The notes below the pieces were generated by a model that did not search any database, was not told the origin of the DNA, and saw only the letters and a program-made list of their open reading frames with translations. Position numbers and translations under genes: made by a program. A DNA stretch of 64,000 nucleotides from the NCBI GenBank assembly GCA_028551475.1, contig CM052362.1:8307354-8371353 (forward strand), written 5' to 3'. The stretch is from Casuarina equisetifolia (taxonomy: Eukaryota > Streptophyta > Magnoliopsida > Fagales > Casuarinaceae). Below, in pieces: positions 25,769 to 37,700 of the stretch. Position 1 is the stretch's first letter, and every line of letters starts with the position of its first letter.

Positions 25769-28700
25769 CTGCAACACATAGGAAGATACATTGTTATTGG
25801 ATATGAGATAACCATACAGTTCTAGTTGTATACAAGCTAGAACTGTATCTTATTGATGTGGCCATCCTACACAAACCAAGCCCAAGCCTAAATATTGGTG
25901 ATAATGTGGCCCAATCTATATAAGCCCAATCCAAAGAAGCTTGAAAAGATTGACCAAGTGGTTGGGAAGTAAGTGGTTGGTAGTTGGCAGATGAGAATAA
26001 GTGGTTGGTAATTAAGAGGAAGTAGTTGGGAAGATAGTAATTGGCTATTTATGAGTATGGGTGACTTAGTTTCCTATAAATAGCTAGTACCATTGTGTAG
26101 TAGAGCATTGAGTTATGAGATTTGAGTATAAGCTTTAAGCTTTCCTTTTAAGTTCTGTATCTCTTTGCTTGTGGCAAGAGTGGTGAGCTTCATTTGCTCT
26201 GTCTCTCTTTGGAACTACTTCCAATAGAGTGGTGAGTGTTTGTCCTTGAATTCTAAGGTGGTGAGTTTTCTGTATCCTTAGTTTTCAAAGATAATTGTTA
26301 TTTGTATCCTTGTATTCTAAGGTGGTGAGATATTTGTATCCTTAGTTTACAGAGATAATTGTTCTTTGTATCCTTGTATTCTAAGGTGGTGAATTATTTG
26401 TATCCTTAGTTTACAAAGATAATTTTATCTTTTTATTTTTCTCCTCTCCGTCCGGTATCAAGTTTGGTAATCAGAGCCTAGGTTCAATGGCTGGTCGTCG
26501 TCATCATGCTCGCCATCTTGAAATCCCCGAGGTGAATGAAGCAGAGCAGCATGAGATGGAAATGGACGAAATGAGGAGACAACTTGAAGAACTCTAAGAA
26601 AAGCTGGCACGTTTCAAAACAAGAGAACGGTATAACTATCGTTCTGGATCTGACAAGAGTCGTCATTCCAGAGTTCGAGAGGATGATAATCCTTTCTATC
26701 AATCTGCTCAAGAAGACTCTGATGATAGTACTCCACCCCATCCTCGTCATCTTCGGCGATATCTTCAACAATATCCTGATGTCAAAGTTGAAATTCCAGA
26801 ATTTGAAGGAAGAATGGAGCCAGACGAATTCTTAGATTGGCTGCATACAGTTGAACGAGCATTTGCCATCAAAGATTATTCTGAAGAACAAAAGGTAAAA
26901 CTTATTGCCTTGAAACTAAGAAAATATGCATCTTTGTGGTGGGAAAATTTGTAGAGACAGAGAGTTCGAGAAGAAAGAAGAAAAATTTGAACTTGGGAGA
27001 AAATGAAGAGAGAGCTGAAACGAAGGTTCCTCCCAAACAACTACAAAATGGAGGTTTTTCTCAAGCTCCAAAATCTGAAGCAGATGAATTCATCTGTTGA
27101 AGATTACACTATGGAATTCGAACACCTCATGTTGAAGTGTGATGTGATGGAGCCTGAAGAACAAACAATTGCTCGATATTTGGCAGGTTTACAAATTGAA
27201 ATTGGGGATACAGTTCGTTTGCAGCAATATTACTCATTCAATGATGTACGAAAGCTTGCTCAAATTGTGGAGCAACAAAGGGTAGCTCGTCCCAACAGCT
27301 ACAAACCGATGTCAAGAGATGGTGCTACTACACGAGGAAGTCCAACAACTACAAAGTCAACGCCGCAAGTGAAACCTATGGAGTCTAGAAGTTCTTTTAA
27401 GGGTGAAAGCTCTAAACAAGCTAAGCCTTTTACAGATTCTCGTAGATGTTTCAAGTGTCAAGGCCATGGACATATAGCCTCCAACTGCCCTAACTGGAAG
27501 ATTATTGCTCTTGTTGAAGAAGATGTCCTAGACGAACCTGATGAAGCCAATGCAGAAAGTGAAGAAGAAATGGTATATGCAGATGAAGGAGAAGCCCTAA
27601 TCATTCAAAGAACTTTGAACCTGAATCCAATTGAAGAAGATGATTGGCATCGGGAGAATATCTTCCACACTCGATGTACCTCTCATGGGAAGGTATGTAA
27701 TATCATTATTGATGGAGGGAGCTGCACAAATACTGTAGCTTCAGCAATGGTGGAAAAGCTACAATTAAAGACAGAAGATCATCCACGCCCATACAAGTTA
27801 CAATGGTTCAGCCAAGGAAATGAGGTAAAGGTTAATAAACGTTCTCTAATTTCCTTTTCAATTGGAAAAAACTATAAGGATAGTGCTTGGTGTGATGTGG
27901 TGCCAATGGATGCATGTCACCTACTTCTAGGAAGACCTTGGCAATATGATCGAAAAGCCTTGCATGATGGGTATAAAAATACTTATTCATTTTACAAGGA
28001 TGGAAATCATATTGTGTTAGCTCCTTTTAAGCCAGGCAATATATCTGCACCATCAAGCAAGAAGGGCAATCTTGCACTTTCTGGAACTCAAATGAAGCAT
28101 GCAATTCAAGAAAGTGAAGAGGTTTATGCTCTTGTGCTTATGGAATCAAATCCTGATATTCAACTTGAGCCACATCCCTTATTGCAACCTCTCATCGAGG
28201 AGTTTGAAGATGTTGTTCCAGATGAAATTCCTCCCGGCCTTCCACCAATTAGGGATATTCAACATTGCATTGATCTAGTGCCAAGAGCCTCTCTTTCTAA
28301 TAAAGCTGCTTATCGTATGAGTCCTGAGCAACAGAGAGAGCTACAAAGGCAAGTGGATGAGCTCTTGTCCAAAAAAGATTATTCGAGAAAGCATGAGCTC
28401 GTGTGCTGTCCCAACTTTGTTGGTACCAAAAAAGGATGGATCATGGCGCATGTGTGTTGATAGTAGAGCAATCAACCGGATTACTATCAAATATAGGTTT
28501 CCAATTTCTCGGTTGGATGATTTACTTAACCAGTTGCATGGTGCTGTCGTCTTCTCCAAAATTGACCTCAGAAGCGGCTATCATCAAATTAGGATGAGGA
28601 CTGGAGATGAATGGAAGACTGCATTCAAAACTCAAAACGGTCTCTATGAATGGATGGTAATGCCCTTTGGACTTTCTAATGCTCCAAGCACATTCATGCG

Positions 28701-31700
28701 TCTCATGACTCACATATTTAAACCATTTATGGGAAAATTTGTTGTAGTTTATTTTGATGACATACTAATCTTTAGCAAGTCTAAAGATCAACATCTAAGT
28801 CATGTGAGGCAAGTCTTTCAAACATTGCGGGATTAGAAACTATATGTCAACTTAAAGAAATGTCAGTTCTTTACCAAGAGTATTGTATTCTTGGGATATG
28901 TTGTTTCTGATGCAGGGGTCAAGGTGGATCCTAGCAAGATTGAGGCCATTGTGAGTTGGCCAGTGCCTCGGACAATTCATGACATACGAAGCTTCCATGG
29001 CTTGTTGTCCCTTTATAGAAGATTTATCCAGAATTTCAGTACAATGGTTGCTCCAATCACAGAGTGCTTAAAGGGTGATTCGTTCTAGTGGACAGAGGCA
29101 GCCCAAAAGAGCTTTGAGCTTATCAAAGAAAAAATGGTATCTACTCCCATCTTATCACTTCTTGATTTTGAAAAGCTTTTTGAATTGGAATGTGATGCCT
29201 CAAATGTGGGAATTGGTGCTATTCTTAGCCAAGAAGGTAAACCCATTGCCTTTTTCAGTGAAAAGCTCAATGAAAGTTGTAGGAAGTATTCAACTTATGA
29301 TAAGGAATTTTATGCAATTGTTCGAGCTTTTGATCATTGGCGGCATTATCTATTGCCAAAAGAGTTTATTCTTTTTACTGATCATGAAGCCCTCAAGTAT
29401 CTTAACAGCCAACAAAAGCTAAACAGTCGTCATGCTAAGTGGGTAGAGTCTCTACAATCCTATTCATTCTCTATCAAGCATAAGGCTGGGAAGCTTAATC
29501 GAGTTGCTGATGCCTTAAGTAGGAGACATTGCTTGTTGACTACCTTAGGAGCTCAAGTTTTAGGCTTTGAGGTTGTCAAAGAACTATACCCAAGTGATGC
29601 TGACTTTTGTTCAATATGGAAGGCAACTTTAGAAGGTAGCCATGATCATTTCCATTTGCAAGAAGGGTACCTATTCAAGAATAATCAGCTATGTGTCCCT
29701 CAATGTTCGTTGCGACTCGTTATTATTAAGGAGGCACATGGAGGAGGCCTTGCTGGACACTTTGGCAGAGACAAGACACTAGCCTTAGTGCAAGAGCAAT
29801 TTTATTGGCCCAAGATGAAAAAGGATGTGCAATAACTATTGGTTAGTTGCTTGATATGCCATAAGGCAAAAAGCCACGTGCAAAATATAGGATTATATAC
29901 TCCTCTCCCTGTTCCCCACTTCCCTTGGGAAGATGTGAGTTTGGATTTCACTTTGGGATTGCCCCGAACTCAGAGGAATAAAGATTCAATTTTGGTAGTG
30001 GTGGATAGATTTTCAAAGATGGCACACTTCATCCCTTGCAACAAAAGCAATGATGCATCTCACATTGCAGAATTGTATTTCAAAGAAATTGTAAGGCTTC
30101 ATGGTATTCCAAAAACCATGGTGTTTGATCGGGATTCAAAGTTTTTAAGCCATTTCTGGAGAACAATATGGCGAAAGCTTGGAACACAAGTTCAGTACAG
30201 CACAACATGCCACCCTCAAACTGATGGTCAAACTGAGGTCGTCAATAGAATTTTGGGAAATCTCTTAAGGAGTCTGGTAAAGAAGAACATTCGTGAATGG
30301 GATTTGCTATTACCACATGCTGAGTTTGCTTATAACCGATCTACAAGTCAAACTACTGGTTGCAGCCCTTTTGAAGCAGTCAACGAAAAGAATCCAGCAA
30401 CTCCTTTGGATTTGGTGCCATTACCATCAAAACACCAGTTTAGTGGAGATGCAGAAGAACGATCAAGGTTTCTTAAAAGGCTACATGAGCAAATCCGTGA
30501 TAAGATTGAAAGGCAGAATCAGAAGTATCAAGCACAAGCTAATAAACATCGTCGGTTTGCTAAGTTTGAAGAAGGAGATTTGGTGTGGATTCACTTACGT
30601 AAAGGACTGTTTCCACCAAGAAGATATGCAAAGCTTCATCCACGAGCTGAAGGACCATTCAAGATTTTGAAGAAGATTGGTGATAATGCTTACAAGGTGG
30701 AACTTCCAAGTGAATATGGAGTTTCAGATATTTTCAACATAGCAGATTTATCTCCTTACCATAGTGAAGATGAATTGGACTCGAGGACGAGTCCTCTCGA
30801 ACCAGGGGAGCATGATGTGGCCATCCTACACAAACCAAGCCCAAGCCTAAATATTGGTGATAATGTGGCCCAATCTATATAAGCCCAATCCAAAGAAGCT
30901 TGAAAAGATTGACCAAGTGGTTGGGAAGTAAGTGGTTGGTAGTTGGCAGATGAGAATAAGTGGTTGGTAATTAAGAGGAAGTAGTTGGGAAGATAGTAAT
31001 TGGCTATTTATGAGTATGGGTGACTTAGTTTCCTATAAATAGCTAGTACCATTGTGTAGTAGAGCATTGAGTTGTGAGATTTGAGTATAAGCTTTAAGCT
31101 TTCCTTTTAAGTTCTATATCTCTTTGCTTGTGGTAAGAGTGGTGAGCTTCATTTGCTCTGTATCTCTTTGGAACTACTTCCAATAGAGTGGTGAGTGTTT
31201 GTCCTTGAATTCTAAGGTGGTAAGTTTTCTGTATCCTTAGTTTTCAAAGATAATTGTTATTTGTATCATTGTATTCTAAGGTGGTGAGATATCTGTATCC
31301 TTAGTTTACAGAGATAATTGTTCTTTGTATCCTTGTATTTTAAGGTGGTGAATTATCTGTATCCTTAGTTTACAAAGATAATTTTATCTTTTTATTTTTC
31401 TCCTCTCCGTCCGGTATCACTTATGGATATGAGATCCGTAACTATTAAACTTCCCCGTAAGGACTTCCTGGATTGAATTCTCAATCTGAGTACTTCTTGT
31501 AACTAGAAAACCAGAAAAATAATAGTATTGGCATGTTGCAAACTTTACCCCAACTTGAGAGTAGTGTCGGAAATCTCGTGCTGTCTAGGAGGATCAGCTA
31601 CAGAGCAAATATTGGCCATTGTATGAGATGACTGACCTTGTGTATTATGATTCAACTGAGCCTCAATCTGCCCATAGAGACATTTTCCGTTGATTGAGAA

Positions 31701-34700
31701 AGGAAGGAACCAAAGAAAAAGAAAAATTCAAGACCTAATACCTGTTTCAGTCGCAGATTACTCTCCATCAGTTGGGCTGCCTACAATTGAAGAGTAAAGT
31801 GAGACAGGTTATTAAGGTATATTTGCCTTAGCCAGAAAGATAATTTCTCTATTTCTGATAAACCAAGGGCAGCAGACAAAATAAGCTCAAGTGATTTTGG
31901 GTCATAGGATAAACTGATCATACAAACATCTTTGTATGAGAGGAAGGAAAACTTTAGCCCATCCATGATTTTTATGAATTTGCACCAACTTGCAAAATTA
32001 TAGTCATTTCTGGTTATCAAATAATTTTCTCTAGATTAAGTAATCATGTAAAGATATTTATTGACAAATATCAAAGAAAGCGCAACAATTCAATGAAATT
32101 TCTAGCAAAAGTTTAAAGCTTGGCACATGACCTTTTGTTTAAGGGCAGTGATCACTTCTGAAAACTTTTCACCCTGAAACACAGAAAGGCTTCTCATGTT
32201 AAGAGACTAATACAGAATCTCATTGCTTCATCACAGTGCCAGCGAAGTAAAACAACAAAATGAGACAAACCTTTGCCTTTGAAACGCGGTTCAAGCTTGC
32301 TTCAATAAGTTGCTCTAGTTTTTGTAGTTCTTCCAAATCCAAATTTTGGAGCTCTTCTCCCTTCATCTGCCTTTAGATGTAATCATTTTTAACATTAATC
32401 TGTAGAATGTGCACGAAAGTATTGTCACAACTTGATAAAGCAATGGAGTTACGATACCTCAGTTCACGAGTCCTCTCCCCAATTTCATTGCTCAACAACG
32501 TGTGGGGACTGTTCCTAAGCTGAAGGGCAAAAAGCAATGCCATTAATAAGAACTCAGTAAATAGTCTGTTTAAGCACTTTTTACATATCAATGGCTGGTG
32601 AATTGTACACGCATTTCCCGCCTTCTGATAGATATATAGATATATTTAGGTGTGTCATAAACGCTGGCGCTCTCATTATGGGATTGCTACAAATAATTTG
32701 TCTTAGAAACACACCTAGGTTTTCACAGTATAGTATAGTTCTCTTTTATGTGCGAGTTTCTAGAAACTCCCTGAAAGTTTTCAGATAATGACTAATGTTT
32801 TCTTATGTCAATAATAAGTTACCTGCTTGGCATTTAATATAAACCATAGTAAACCAACCATTTGAAGAAACCCGTACTTTCATGGAAGAAACCAATCATC
32901 TGTCAGTCTTTAATGGAAAAGACTGACAAACGTTTTACATAGTAAACCCATAATTTCAAAGATACAAACAAGCCATTGGAAGAAACTTTATGGTTCAAAC
33001 CGTTAATTGTAATATAAAATCTCATCAAGGATTCTATTCTGTTGGAGATGATGTATCTATAGTTATTTTTGGAGTACTGTGATGAGTAGATGTGGGAAAA
33101 CAACCTAAGTTGTGGAAGGGATGGCAAAAGAATAAGATGAAGCCATATCTTGCAAATCTTATCTCTCTAAAATTAGTTTTCCCCACAGAGTAAGCTTCTT
33201 TGCTCAAAAAGCTCTCCCCAGATTCCAAATGTCCATATTCTTTACTTCAAGCTTAACTTTTGTTTGGATAGGCAAGCGTTGTCCCAAGACTACCTAGTTC
33301 CCTTCCTAAAAAGATAAATAACTTAGGTCAATCCCCTTCCAAATAAAGATCCTAAGACCCTATTCCACCTGCTTCATCACTCCTTCAAGAAGCCTGAATA
33401 TAAAAGACCAGGTGGTTTGAACAATGCACAAAAATAGAACTTCCCTGAGAATAACAAAAGTCAAAGCCCTATCTACTAACTTTTCCATAAAAGTCTTATA
33501 ATCTGACCTCCTAAATTTGAATGAGATCGGCAGGCATGCAAGGTGCCTTCTAAGTGGATGGTACGCAACCGCTAAGCAAGTTCCTTTCAGAGCTAGTTGG
33601 TGTGTTGACGATTATAGATCCATCTACGACCTTTTCCTTCAAAGTCTTATAACCTGACTTCTTAAATGTCAAGAAGATCAGTAGAATGCAAGGTACCTCC
33701 AATGAGATGGTAAGTAACTGCTAAGAAAGTTCATTTTAGGGCTTTTTGCTGTGTTGATGATACTAGCTGTAATATATTCCTTGTGGCATGAAAGAAAAAC
33801 TGTCACAACTTGGGAAAGTACCATATACGTACATCTTATAGTTGTAAAAGGACTAGTTAATTCGTAATTAGAAATTACTGAAACCATTTAATTTGTAAAT
33901 AATCTTTTCTGATCTAGTAAAGGATCTACCTAAATGGAAAAGTTGACATATAAATCATTCTTACAGGGATTTACTTAAAACATATTCAATTCCATAGACG
34001 TTAAATCTCTTCCTCTCAGATCCGTACCTCGTCATCAAGTCCGTATCACATTTCACTGAATTAGTAATTTACAATACTAGGTTGGCATCGATATTATCTG
34101 TGAGAGCCTAAGAAAATAATAACCACATTTATACTATAACTCTTAGTAAAAACAAAACACTAGCCTAGATTTAAGTTTGCTAAAATTACTTATAGAACTT
34201 GACCTCACATGGTAAGAAACAAATATAAATTTAACACCAATTTTACACCTTTATAATCTACCAACCTAATATTTATCACAATTTTCCGAATACTTTCAGA
34301 AATGTTTTCTTATTAAACATCATAAAAAGGAAATAATGACTAAATTGCATGATCAATGGCTATGATAGAAACTTAGGATCTTCTGTGGAAAATCCAGCAA
34401 TATTACCAAAATATTCGCAGATATGCTTCTTTGAATTGGAATTAAGATTAACTAATTGTTTAGGCCCTGAGCATTCAATTTGAATTAATAGCAGATTGAA
34501 TCTTGAGGTTTACCAAAGGATGTGACAAGAAGTAGATAATTTTCATATTTTCCTTCTTACTACTTGTTTCATTTAGAAGACTTTCCACATCCTGCTCGGA
34601 AAGATTGGGTAGGAAGCAATTTACAAAAAAAAAACAAAAAGGAAAAAGGAAAAAGAAAAGAAAAAAGGGAGTCGAAATCTTTGCAACTTTAACCTATTTG

Positions 34701-37700
34701 GTCATTTACCTTGAGACGTGTTGGAAAAGTCATTCCTTACTAGCTAACATCAAAGCGGGACATTATTCACCCGTCAAAAGGAAAATGTCTAACCTGCAGC
34801 TCCAAAGATGGTTGGTCCAATTTGCCGATATTCTTCGAATGCTGATTTTGTCTTTCAATTACCTGCTGCATACTTCAAACAGAAAAGATATAGCCATTCA
34901 TTTTCTTCCCCTGTTTTCTTTACAATGAAATGGAAATGGAGATAAAGTAATGGACTTCTAAAGTGTACTACTTTTTCCAGAAAATCCATTGAACTTAACA
35001 CAGTTAGAACTAGAGCATTCAAATTAAATCTTCAACATCAATCTCTCCTTTAGCTCAATATTATGTATAATCCCATCACCGGAACAACTCATAAGAGAAT
35101 TGGATGAGCCATCACCAACGTTTTGTTTGATCTTCCCCTCAAATAATTGCCTCATCTCGATTATTTTTCACCAAAACCTACATTTATGGAGTAATAATAT
35201 ATCTCACCAAAACCTACATTTAAATTTTAGGAAATAAACCCCACTTTTTGGAAGAATCCAAAGATAAAATTTACTGTTAATGTAATAACTTGGTTGAATC
35301 TTGAGATCATCTTTTTCACAATGGCAATCTCAATGCAAGTTTTTTGCCCCTGGAAACCTCCCTTAATATGATGCCATCATACTTATCTTGGCATATGAGG
35401 ACCAATTGGCTCCTTAGCCCTACAAAAGGAAAAGCTTTAGGGCACGTGTACTTAAGTTGTATATTTATGCTATTTGAAATAAGAAGAGTTATAGGACCTT
35501 TAAGAACACCACTAGCTATGGATGTGACACTGTTGAAACTATTAAAAAGCTTATAAAAGATAGATTTTGCTGTCTAAGAACAATGTCTAAAATAGTTTGA
35601 AAAATTATATTCAACGAGTCTAAAGATTTGAGAAGATCATATTTAATTGGATGGGATGTTGTAAATAGCCTCAAGATAGGTGTATGTCCCTAATCTTATC
35701 TTGAATTAATAATATTCAAATTTTACTTGGCAAAAAAGATAAAAAAATCTTGAGTTCTGTGTTTGACAGCTAAAAATCACTGTCAATTGCGCTTTATAAC
35801 AAAGGTTTTCTGAGTTTTATGTTATAGTCCATCCTAGAAAACATAATTGACGAAGCAAGGATTACCCCTACAGGAAAAAGATAATCATTTTACTCTTGCT
35901 CCTAATTTCGACTCCATATCTAACACAAAGTACAACCAAATGGACTAGATAGAATAATCTCTTTCGGGTGCATAAGCACAAAGATGTTCAAGTATTACTA
36001 TTTGGCTCTAGATATTGATGCTCTTGTCTACCACTGCTTCAGTCACTGTCCCTACAGAGAAAGAATTGAGGGTTCTTCTCAGCTTGTTGGACGAACTTTA
36101 AAAAGCATGTACAAAAGCAGGGTATATCTTAGTAGCAAAGAGAAGAGATTTTATCAACTGCAGTTTGCAAGCACAGCAGATGGCTTTAGAGGTTCAGTTG
36201 TTACCTTCAAATTCTCCTTACTGAAACAGTTAGTCTTATTCCCTAGGTCTGGATAAAACATTGAAATATCAAGTTAACATAGCAGAAGAATACCTTCTCT
36301 TTAGCCCATAATGTCATAATTTCTCTCTATCACTATAAGCCACGAGATAAACCGCTGTTGTTTTATGTATTCAATCTCCTGTGAATTGTGCAAACCCTAG
36401 GATTGTAGCATGATTACAAATCATAGCCTTGGTAATAGCTTCAACCCTAATATCCGTCAAATTTGAACCAAGTGAATTATCTTAAAATGCTCATAAAGGG
36501 CTCCTATTATACTCTATATAACTTTATGAACAGGTCCCTGACATGGATTGCTTGAAGATCCCAGAACATTAGACTGATGGAATATGACCCTTTGAAACCG
36601 AATATTTCCAACTTAGTTTCAATCTTTGTAAAGATTGTTCAATGAAGAATCCCAATGCAAGCAACAGGACTGGACCAAGAAAAGAAAACAACGTTTGGAT
36701 TAGCACTGATGATAAGACAACGAAGCGCTCGAAATGGACATCCTACTCATTGAAATCTTATCGTAAAAAAATTTACTGATTTATAATACCACCAGACTAG
36801 TATATCCTTCTCAAAGCTCTCTAGTAAAAATAAATAAAAATTCAGCGAGCCTTCTACCTTACAAATAGTTGTAACAACGATGGAAGTTCTCTATATAAAC
36901 ATTAGCAATAATATACAAACAAAATTTTCTTACTCCATCATGGCATGCATCAAATGGGATATCATATGTACTTTAGAATGAAATAAAAAGATGACATGCC
37001 TTTTTCATCAGATCGCATGATCAAGTTGGACGTAAATGCAAACATTATACAGATCAATTATTTTACGTAAATACTTTTGCTACAAAAATATATTACATGA
37101 TCTCCTTGTGTGCTATGGTACCAGGTAAATAAGACGTTATCCATATGTAGCATAGGTCTTGATAGGATACATGACTTTTTGTACAAGCTTTGTAATATAT
37201 TAGTTATAAGAGAAAAATTTTCCTACCCATAAAAAATAAGATAGCAAGTTATTATTTCAAATTATTTTCTATAACTTTTTAAATGTAACATTGTTTATTA
37301 TTCCATAGAACTTCTAAATTTAACAATTTATAGTTTTTTTTTTTTTGGCTACTGGAAACTCGATGTGGCACAAAATAATATGAACAATAAAAATCAATTT
37401 CTGTTGAGAAGATTTTTACAAATTGCAACAAAAAATAATGGGGAACTATTTCATTCAATAAACATGTTCAAGTTTTCACATATGAAATAAGAAAGATGAT
37501 CCAACGAAAGGCCGTTGCCGTCAAGTTTGATGTGCTAGAACATGTCTGTCCAGGCTCAATAAGCTCATAGTTGACATCTCAAATGCTTATATTGAGATAT
37601 TAATAAGTTGCGATTACCAAATTTTAGGGTTGTCCTTGTGATCATCTCGCTGTTTTTAATTGATTGAATATCATAACCCTATTAAGTTCTCAAAACTTTA

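Larger units (their letters stand above)
25854..31419 (+). mobile_element. Complete but inactivated Ty3/gypsy LTR retrotransposon inside intron 7 of the MADS gene
   Basis: The 5566-bp element has two 607-bp LTRs that begin TGATG and end ATCA, flanked by a perfect 5-bp target duplication CTTAT (25849-25853 and 31420-31424). It has a PBS, a polypurine tract and gag-protease-RT-RNase H-integrase in gypsy order. By eye the LTRs differ at 9 of 607 positions (about 1.5%), so the insertion is fairly recent. It is antisense to the host gene. Removing it and one target copy leaves an intron 7 of about 209 bp, an ordinary length. The integrase resembles the CRM/Galadriel group of chromoviruses, with no chromodomain visible. 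Clade assignment is tentative. Confidence 0.96.

Noticed and set aside
35984..36256. 90-codon plus-strand frame in intron 1
   Set aside because: No recognised motif, no neighbouring exon, and opposite orientation to the host gene. Likely chance.
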